Positions 58,270 through 64,000 of a stretch of 64,000 nucleotides of DNA are shown one piece after another. Below the pieces are notes generated by a model. It was not told where the DNA came from. It was given only the letters and a program-made list of their open reading frames with translations, and made no database searches. Both the position numbers and the translations under genes were made by a program. The stretch is from Nocardia cyriacigeorgica (GTDB lineage Bacteria > Actinomycetota > Actinomycetes > Mycobacteriales > Mycobacteriaceae). The stretch lies in NCBI RefSeq assembly GCF_005863245.1, contig NZ_VBUT01000001.1, forward strand, positions 124,001 to 188,000. Direction: 5' to 3'. Position 1 is the first letter of the stretch. Each line of letters opens with the position of its first letter.

Positions 58270-61200
58270 CCGGGGGCACCACGGCCGAAAGCCGGGGGGA
58301 AATCCGTTCACCACGCGCGATTTTCGCGCAGCGCTTCGCCGATCTATATGCCGCGGCGGGTAATCCGACGCTGCGCCGGGTCGCCGCCGCGGCGCAGGGC
58401 CGGATGCGCACCGCACGTGGGACAACCTCCGGTGCGGCTTCCGCGCAGCGCATCAGCGACTGGAAGGCCGGGCGGAACGTGCCTGCCCGGTTCGAATCTC
58501 TGTTGCCGGTAGTGCTCACACTGGTCGAGCTGACCAGGAAGTCCGGCCAGGACGTCGCACCGGAACTGCGCGATCCCCGTGAGTGGCAGCGGTTGTGGCA
58601 GGCCTGCACCTCATGGACTCCTGGTGAGACCGACGGCACCACCTGCCCATATCCAGGCCTGAAGGCGTATCGCAGCGCCGACCACGACCGGTTCTTCGGC
58701 CGGACCAGAGCGACCGCGGAATTGGCCGAACTCGTCCGCGCCGGAAGCGGCGTCATCGTCCTGATCGGCGCTTCCGGCGCGGGTAAATCCTCACTGCTCG
58801 CGGCCGGTCTCGTGCCCGCTCTCACCGAGTCCGGCGAATGGTCGGCGGTCACCATCACCCCGGGTACCGAACCCCTGAACAGACTGGCAGCCGCCACGGA
58901 CACCGACGACGGCCCTGCCCGCCTGCTGATCGTCGACCAATTCGAGGAGCTGTTCACCGCCTGCGCCGACGAACGTGAGCGCGAATCGTTCCTGACCGAG
59001 CTGGCTGCCACTGCCGACAACGCGAGTGTCGTCATCGCCCTGCGCGCCGACTTCTACGCCCGCTGCCTCGACTACCCGGTCCTACAGGACGCGCTGGAGC
59101 ACCGCAGCCACCTGCTCGGGCCGATGCGCCTGGACGAACTCGCCACGGCCATCGCGGGTCCAGCCGAACGCGCCGGGCTCAAACTCGAGCCGGGGCTGGA
59201 AGAACTCGTCATCACCGAGCTGTGCGGGCTCGGCGATCACAGCAGTAGACAGAGCTATGACCCCGGCGCACTGCCCCTGCTCTCGCATGTGATGGCAGCG
59301 GCCTGGCAGCACCGAGAGGGACAACGCCTCACCGTCGCCGGCTACCGCAAGGCGGGCGGCGTCGTCGGATCCATCGCCGACACCGCCGAACAGGCATGGA
59401 GCGAACTGTCCGACACCGAGCAAGCCGCGGCGAAACAACTCCTGCTCGGCATGGTCACCGTCGGCCAGGACTCCCGCGACACGCGCCGGATCACCGCACG
59501 CACCGAACTCCTCGCCCGCGTCACCGATACCGAAGCCGCCGACGCCGCGCTCGAACTGCTCTCCCGCACCCGCCTGATCACCATGGACGCCGATTCGGTC
59601 TACCTCACCCACGAGGTCGTCCTGAGCGCTTGGCCGCGACTGCGCGCCTGGATCGACGAGGACCGCGTCGGCTATCTGGTCCGTCAACGGCTGGAAGCGG
59701 ATGCGGTGGAATGGGATACGAGCGGGCGCGATCCGTCGCTGCTGTATCGGGGAACGCGGTTGGAGACAGCGAGTGAGCAGAGCGCCGGTATGCCGCTCAG
59801 CCCGCCGGCGCGGGCGTTCGTCACCGCGGCGCTCGGTGCCCGGCAGCGCTCCCGGCGGCGTTCTTCCGCGACAAAGGTGGCACTGGCGTTGCTCTGGGTG
59901 GGGCTGCTCGTGGTCGGTATCGCGGCCTTCGCGCAGAACCGGGTCGCTACCCAGCAACGTAATGACCGGGATTTCGGCGCCGTGCTGGCCGAAGCACAGC
60001 GGTTGCGGACGATCGATCCATCCTTGGCCGCGCAGCTCTATCTGGTCGCCCATCGGATGCGGCCTGACGACGCCACAGCACGTTCACAGCTGCTTGCCAC
60101 GCAAAACCTTCCGTTGGCGACGACGATCGATGCGCATCCGGTCGGGGTCGAGCAAGTCGCCTATCGACCTACCGGTGGTCTGCTCGTTTCTGTCGATTTC
60201 AAGGGTGCGACCAAGCTGTGGGACATTGCGGATCCCCTGAACCCTCGCCCGATCCCACACGGGATCGATGGAAACACCAGAGAAGTCGACTTCAGCCGCA
60301 ACGGCAATCTACTGGCGACCGCGGGCACCCAACTGCGACTGTGGAATGTCGAGCGTCCGACCGAACCTCATCTGATCACGGAACTTTCGATAGGCGAAGG
60401 GAATTCGGTCGACCACGTCGCATTTCATCCCAGCGGCAAGGTACTCGTCACGACGATGATCGACCGCGCGGTGTTCTGGAGTGTGGCCGACCCCGCACAC
60501 CCGAGGGAACTGCTGTCGATTCCGGTACCGAACGCCAAAACGAGCCCGCAGATCCCCCGCTTCAGCCCAGATGGACGAATGCTGGCCATATCCACCGCCG
60601 CTCTCCCCGATCGCGAAGGTGTCCAGCTCTGGGATGTCACCCAGCCCGAACAACCCACGCCCGTCGGCCCTGCGCTACCCACCCCGTCGTATGAGGCGAC
60701 GGAGCTGGCCTTCAGCCCGGACAGCCGCACCCTTGCCATCGGCAGCGGCCGCGGATCCATCGACGCCGACGGAACCGACGACGCCAAGGTTCAGCTGTGG
60801 AATGTCGACAACCCAGAACGTCCGGGCCAACTCGGCACGCCGATTGTGGTCGGCCGGTCCAGCCTGCTCACCATCGCATTCAGCCTCGACGGTGCCGTCC
60901 TGGTGACCAGCACGCTCGACGAGACAAGGCGCTGGAATATCGCCAATCCAGGGCGGCCCATCCCGCTCGGTCAAACGCTGGCGATCGGCACGACCACCTG
61001 TCGACTCGAACGCAGTGCCTACACCTGTCGACCAGGGGCCGGCTCGCTGGCGTTCGACCCCGCAGGTGAGCACCTCGCCGACGGGGGCCGGGACGGCAAG
61101 ATTCGTATCTGGTCGCTGCCGGCAGCCGATGTCGCAGCGCTGCCCGCGTGGGTGACATCGCCGCAGTTCAGCCAGGACGGTAGCCGTGCGCTGACCACGA

Positions 61201-62162
61201 CGAGCAATGGTGAGCTGAGAATCTGGGATACCCGCGATCCCAGGGAACCCCGGCCGATCATGCGGCGATCGACAGGCTCGGAAGCGTGGTTCGTTTCATT
61301 GAGCCCGGATGGCAGATCGGTGATCGCGCCGACGCCGGATGGCGAATCGCTCGAGATCATCGACGTCAGCGATCCGGCCCGGGCACACACACTGGCACCA
61401 TTTCCTATACCGCGCCACAGTCCGACCGGTGGCCAAATGAGCCCGGACTGGCGCCTCGCGATCATCGAAGATTTCAGCGGCACGATGCAGCTCTGGGACA
61501 CCAGCGATCTCGCCCATCCGCGCGCACTCGGTACTCCGACACCAATCGATGCCAACATGTTGGGCAAGGCTTTCAATCACGACAACACCCTTCTCGCTAC
61601 CTACGCTGTGGACGGCGAGGTTTGGACTCTCACGTTGTGGAATCTCGCCGATCCGGCGCATCCGACGCCGTTCGGCGAGCCGATCGAACTGGCGGTCGAC
61701 GGAATCAGCGGGTTCGCGATCAGCCCCGATCAGCGCACGTTGATCGTGCAGGACTACGAGTCCATCCAACTGTGGGATATCGGCGACCCGACCAAGCCGG
61801 CGCTGATCGGGGACCCGGTCACGCTGGACGGCCTGCAGTACGGGGTGCTGGAACTGAGCCCAGATGGTCGCACGCTTGCCATCGGGTCGGACACCTCGGT
61901 GCAGTTGTGGGATATCTCCGACCGCGCACACCCGACGCGGCTGGGCGACTCGATCACGTTCCCCGATGACCGAGCCCGGCGAATCCGCTACCACCCCAGC
62001 GGGAAATTCCTCGCGGGCGTCGGCAACGACGGGGTGGTGCGCATCTGGGACCTCGATCCGCAACACGCCATCGACCGCATATGCGACGAAGCCACCCCGA
62101 TGACCCCCGAACTCTGGCAACGGCACCTCCCCCAGCTCCCCTACAGCCCGCCCTGCGAGTAG
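58266..62162 (+). CDS. HTH-nSTAND ATPase with C-terminal WD40 repeats
   Basis: A 1,298-residue signalling ATPase. An N-terminal HTH-like region (RADLYAAAGNPTLRRVAAAAQGR-type: ADLYAAAGNPTLRR, then SDWKAGRNVPARFESLLPVV) comes first; CPYPGLKAYRSADHDRFFGR (residues about 127-146) opens the nSTAND1 domain, with Walker A GASGAGKSS (168-176) and Walker B LLIVDQFEE (220-228). A transmembrane helix (VALALLWVGLLVVGIAAFA, near 540) is followed by about 14 WD40 blades with an unusual DPxxPxPLG linker and FSPDGRTLAIG. Such proteins act in signalling or antiphage defence. GTG 58266 is fixed by overlap with the leader ORF. Confidence 0.85.
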   Translation: MTGGTTAESRGEIRSPRAIFAQRFADLYAAAGNPTLRRVAAAAQGRMRTARGTTSGAASAQRISDWKAGRNVPARFESLLPVVLTLVELTRKSGQDVAPELRDPREWQRLWQACTSWTPGETDGTTCPYPGLKAYRSADHDRFFGRTRATAELAELVRAGSGVIVLIGASGAGKSSLLAAGLVPALTESGEWSAVTITPGTEPLNRLAAATDTDDGPARLLIVDQFEELFTACADERERESFLTELAATADNASVVIALRADFYARCLDYPVLQDALEHRSHLLGPMRLDELATAIAGPAERAGLKLEPGLEELVITELCGLGDHSSRQSYDPGALPLLSHVMAAAWQHREGQRLTVAGYRKAGGVVGSIADTAEQAWSELSDTEQAAAKQLLLGMVTVGQDSRDTRRITARTELLARVTDTEAADAALELLSRTRLITMDADSVYLTHEVVLSAWPRLRAWIDEDRVGYLVRQRLEADAVEWDTSGRDPSLLYRGTRLETASEQSAGMPLSPPARAFVTAALGARQRSRRRSSATKVALALLWVGLLVVGIAAFAQNRVATQQRNDRDFGAVLAEAQRLRTIDPSLAAQLYLVAHRMRPDDATARSQLLATQNLPLATTIDAHPVGVEQVAYRPTGGLLVSVDFKGATKLWDIADPLNPRPIPHGIDGNTREVDFSRNGNLLATAGTQLRLWNVERPTEPHLITELSIGEGNSVDHVAFHPSGKVLVTTMIDRAVFWSVADPAHPRELLSIPVPNAKTSPQIPRFSPDGRMLAISTAALPDREGVQLWDVTQPEQPTPVGPALPTPSYEATELAFSPDSRTLAIGSGRGSIDADGTDDAKVQLWNVDNPERPGQLGTPIVVGRSSLLTIAFSLDGAVLVTSTLDETRRWNIANPGRPIPLGQTLAIGTTTCRLERSAYTCRPGAGSLAFDPAGEHLADGGRDGKIRIWSLPAADVAALPAWVTSPQFSQDGSRALTTTSNGELRIWDTRDPREPRPIMRRSTGSEAWFVSLSPDGRSVIAPTPDGESLEIIDVSDPARAHTLAPFPIPRHSPTGGQMSPDWRLAIIEDFSGTMQLWDTSDLAHPRALGTPTPIDANMLGKAFNHDNTLLATYAVDGEVWTLTLWNLADPAHPTPFGEPIELAVDGISGFAISPDQRTLIVQDYESIQLWDIGDPTKPALIGDPVTLDGLQYGVLELSPDGRTLAIGSDTSVQLWDISDRAHPTRLGDSITFPDDRARRIRYHPSGKFLAGVGNDGVVRIWDLDPQHAIDRICDEATPMTPELWQRHLPQLPYSPPCE

Positions 62163-62235
62163 ATCGACTCTCCCGGCACGGATAGCTCGCCACGACCACG
62201 CGTCACCGTCCATTCGGTTCAGGAGGATTTTCAGG

Positions 62236-62286
62236 GTGAACCCCGATGCGCGGGGAGCGTGCCGGGGCCGACCATGGATCCCATGA
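62236..62286 (+). CDS. 16-codon ORF coupled to the PspC gene
   Basis: AGGAGG (62221-62226) is 9 nt before GTG 62236. The ORF encodes VNPDARGACRGRPWIP and its TGA (62284-62286) overlaps the ATG at 62283 of the PspC gene (ATGA). This resembles the leader ORF of the nSTAND gene. The PspC start itself has only a weak ribosome site. Whether the peptide is made is unknown. Confidence 0.5.
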   Translation: MNPDARGACRGRPWIP

Positions 62287-63815
62287 CGAAGACGAGCTTC
62301 GGTGAGCAGCTTCAGCAGATGTGGCGGACGCGGCCGGTGCGGTTGCCGCGGCGCGGGCCGATCGCGGGGGTGGCCGCCGGGTTCGGGCAGCGCTACAACG
62401 TCGATCCGGTGCTGGTGCGGGTGGCGTTCGTGGTGTCGACGATCTTCGGCGGCGCCGGGATCGTGCTGTATCTGATGGCCTGGCTGTTGTGCAGCGCGGA
62501 GGGCGACGAGACTTCGGCGGCGGAGTCGCTGGTCGGCAAGGGGCACAGCTCTCAGTCGCAGACCAAGACCATCGTGTTGATCGTGGCGCTGGCCATCGCG
62601 GTGAGCGCGGTCGGGCCGATCGGGGTGGGGATGGGTGGGTCCGGGGTGATCGGGCTGGCGTTCATGCTGGCGGGCTGGTGGATGCTCTACTTGCGCACCC
62701 CGCAGCCGCCCGCGCCCGAATACGGCGACACGCTCACCGGTACGGGGTATCCGGGCACCGTCTTCCCGCAGACCGCGCCGCTGTGGACCGGCGCTCCCCC
62801 ATTCCCCACACCCACCTACGGCCCGTACACGCCGTACACGAAGCTGCCCGAGCAGTACGTCCCGGATCAGCCGGTGGTGCTCGACAAGGCCGCCGATGCG
62901 CCCCGGGCTGCGCAGTCCGAGGAGAACAGGTCCGAAGTGCTGAATAGCGATCGCCCCACCGAAGTCCTCACGGGCACCCAGACCACCGAGGTCCTCGACA
63001 CCGGCGATTCCGCTCCGGCCAGTGGTACACCCACCACCTCGCCGGACGACGAGCCAGGCTCCACTGCCGCCGGACCCGCCGAACCGGCGAAACCGCAGCT
63101 CACCAAGGCCCTGCACCCGGAGCCGGCCACCCTGCACACCGCGGGCCGGACCCCGCCCTCCTGGGATCCGCTCGGTGTGGCGCCACTGGCCTGGGACCTG
63201 CCCGAGCCCTCGCCCGCGCGCACGGTGGTCGCGCCCGAGCCGAAGAAACCGCGCTCCCGGCTCACGCCGGTGGTGCTCGGCCTGGCGATTCTGGCCGCGG
63301 CGGGCGCGGGTGCGGCGGCCGCCTCCGGGGTGGAGTGGATGACGCCGGGCCGGATCGCCGCGGTCGCGCTCGGCGTCGTCGGTCTCGGCCTGATCCTCGG
63401 TGCGTTCCTGCGCCGCGGCTACGGGCTGCTGGTGGTGACCGCGCCGCTGGCCGGGTTCGTGGTGTTCGCCTCCATGATCGGACCCATCGACTTCGACGGC
63501 GCCACCATGGGTGAGCGGACCTGGACCCCGGCGGCGACCGCCGACCTGAAGCCGGAATACGGCGTCACGATGGGTTCGGGGACGCTGGATCTGCGCGAGA
63601 TGGCGCTCACCGAGAACCGCACCGTCGACGTGTCGGTGCGGATGGGCGAGGCGATCGTGCTGGTACCTGAGAACATGAACGTCCGCGCCGACTGCACGGT
63701 GCGGATGGGCGAGGCCCTATGCCCCGAAGGTCTGGTCGGGCCCGGCGGTGACGCACCGGTGCTCGATCTCACCATCGATGTCCGAGCCGGAAGTGCGGAG
63801 GTGCGCCGTGGCTGA
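62283..63815 (+). CDS. PspC-domain membrane protein
   Basis: A 510-residue protein with an N-terminal PspC domain (RRGPIAGVAAGFGQRYNVDPVLVRVAFVVSTIFGGAGIVLYLMAWLL), two or three helices, a long Pro/Thr-rich linker, two helices (VVLGLAILAAAGAGAAAA; VALGVVGLGLILGAFLRRGYG), and an extracytoplasmic C-terminal domain. It probably belongs to the same envelope-stress group as the PspC kinase at 57 kb. ATG 62283 overlaps the 16-codon ORF; 62274 is an alternative. It overlaps the next gene by 8 nt. Confidence 0.85.
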   Translation: MTKTSFGEQLQQMWRTRPVRLPRRGPIAGVAAGFGQRYNVDPVLVRVAFVVSTIFGGAGIVLYLMAWLLCSAEGDETSAAESLVGKGHSSQSQTKTIVLIVALAIAVSAVGPIGVGMGGSGVIGLAFMLAGWWMLYLRTPQPPAPEYGDTLTGTGYPGTVFPQTAPLWTGAPPFPTPTYGPYTPYTKLPEQYVPDQPVVLDKAADAPRAAQSEENRSEVLNSDRPTEVLTGTQTTEVLDTGDSAPASGTPTTSPDDEPGSTAAGPAEPAKPQLTKALHPEPATLHTAGRTPPSWDPLGVAPLAWDLPEPSPARTVVAPEPKKPRSRLTPVVLGLAILAAAGAGAAAASGVEWMTPGRIAAVALGVVGLGLILGAFLRRGYGLLVVTAPLAGFVVFASMIGPIDFDGATMGERTWTPAATADLKPEYGVTMGSGTLDLREMALTENRTVDVSVRMGEAIVLVPENMNVRADCTVRMGEALCPEGLVGPGGDAPVLDLTIDVRAGSAEVRRG

Positions 63816-64000
63816 CAACCACACCGACACCCGTCGCGGGCCGTCGTTCTCGCTGCTGATCGTCGGCCTGCTCGCGGTGGCGTTGAGCGTGTGGGCCCTG
63901 CTCGGGCCGGTGTCGTGGCCGGCGACGGGCGTGATCTCGATCGGCTGGATCGTGGTCGTGACGGCCATCGTCGTCGGCCTGGTGCTCGTGCTGTCCCCGC
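63808..64000 (+). CDS. Small membrane protein (3' end beyond the window)
   Basis: A GTG at 63808 starts VADNHTDTRRGPSFSLLIVGLLAVALSVWALLGPVSW, two transmembrane helices follow (second: VISIGWIVVVTAIVVGLVLVL), and the frame is open at the window edge. The overlap with the PspC gene means they are co-translated. The family cannot be recognised from this portion. Confidence 0.65.
   Translation, partial: MADNHTDTRRGPSFSLLIVGLLAVALSVWALLGPVSWPATGVISIGWIVVVTAIVVGLVLVLSP

Overview
The window comes from a high-GC mycolic-acid-type actinomycete, most likely Nocardia or a close relative. Evidence: an MspA/Nfp-type porin, a DUF3558 lipoprotein, a complete ImuA'-ImuB-DnaE2 mutasome with LexA-type boxes, a SAM-IV riboswitch ahead of metY-metX next to icd (the gene order known from Mycobacterium), and many apparently leaderless genes (TANNNT followed 6-7 nt later by ATG/GTG). 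The genus is inferred, not shown.

Layout. 1-4.1 kb: cytidine deaminase (partial) and the sdhCDAB operon, with an IdeR/DtxR-like box in its leader and a strong terminator. 4.2-6.8 kb: a three-gene manganese-type ABC transporter with a palindrome inside its promoter. 7.0-18.0 kb: ordinary chromosomal genes (radC, an orphan VapB-like antitoxin, phenylalanine hydroxylase, D,D-carboxypeptidase, YihY/BrkB membrane protein, trpS, a TetR regulator, a barnase/barstar pair, exonuclease III, an alpha/beta hydrolase, a beta-lactamase-fold hydrolase, a DUF3558 lipoprotein). 18.2-25.2 kb: a HAD phosphatase with a Ser-rich linker, then a lipid-degradation operon (thiolase/lipid-transfer protein, SRPBCC, MaoC, SDR, acyl-CoA dehydrogenase) and its probable TetR regulator; both carry a related 18-bp operator. 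25.2-32.2 kb: a VapBC-like pair, an imine-reductase-like enzyme, icd, then the methionine locus (SAM-IV riboswitch, a Cys-rich leader peptide, metY, metX), a DUF3017 protein and RidA.

32,290-43,453 is an 11.2-kb integrated mobile element, flanked by a 15-bp direct repeat and inserted in the 5' end of trmL by its own large serine integrase. It carries small leftward genes separated by T-tailed terminators, an HNH nuclease, a replication-initiator-like winged-helix gene with origin-type iterons inside its coding sequence, a duplicated promoter cassette, and an XRE/DUF5753 regulatory module. No capsid, tail, large terminase or conjugation gene was seen, so it looks like a phage satellite or a minimal integrative plasmid. 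Its right end supplies a new GTG start that rebuilds trmL.

43.4-53.6 kb: rebuilt trmL, DUF167 and DUF4349 proteins, dnaE2 behind a small TPR-like gene that has a LexA-type box, an SDR with a perfect palindromic operator, an alpha/beta hydrolase, and imuA'-imuB. 53.8-64 kb: a Ser/Thr kinase, a two-component system whose kinase has a PspC domain, an MspA-type porin, a 1,298-residue HTH-nSTAND-WD40 ATPase translationally coupled to a leaderless 13-codon leader ORF, and a second PspC membrane protein with its own short coupled leader ORF.
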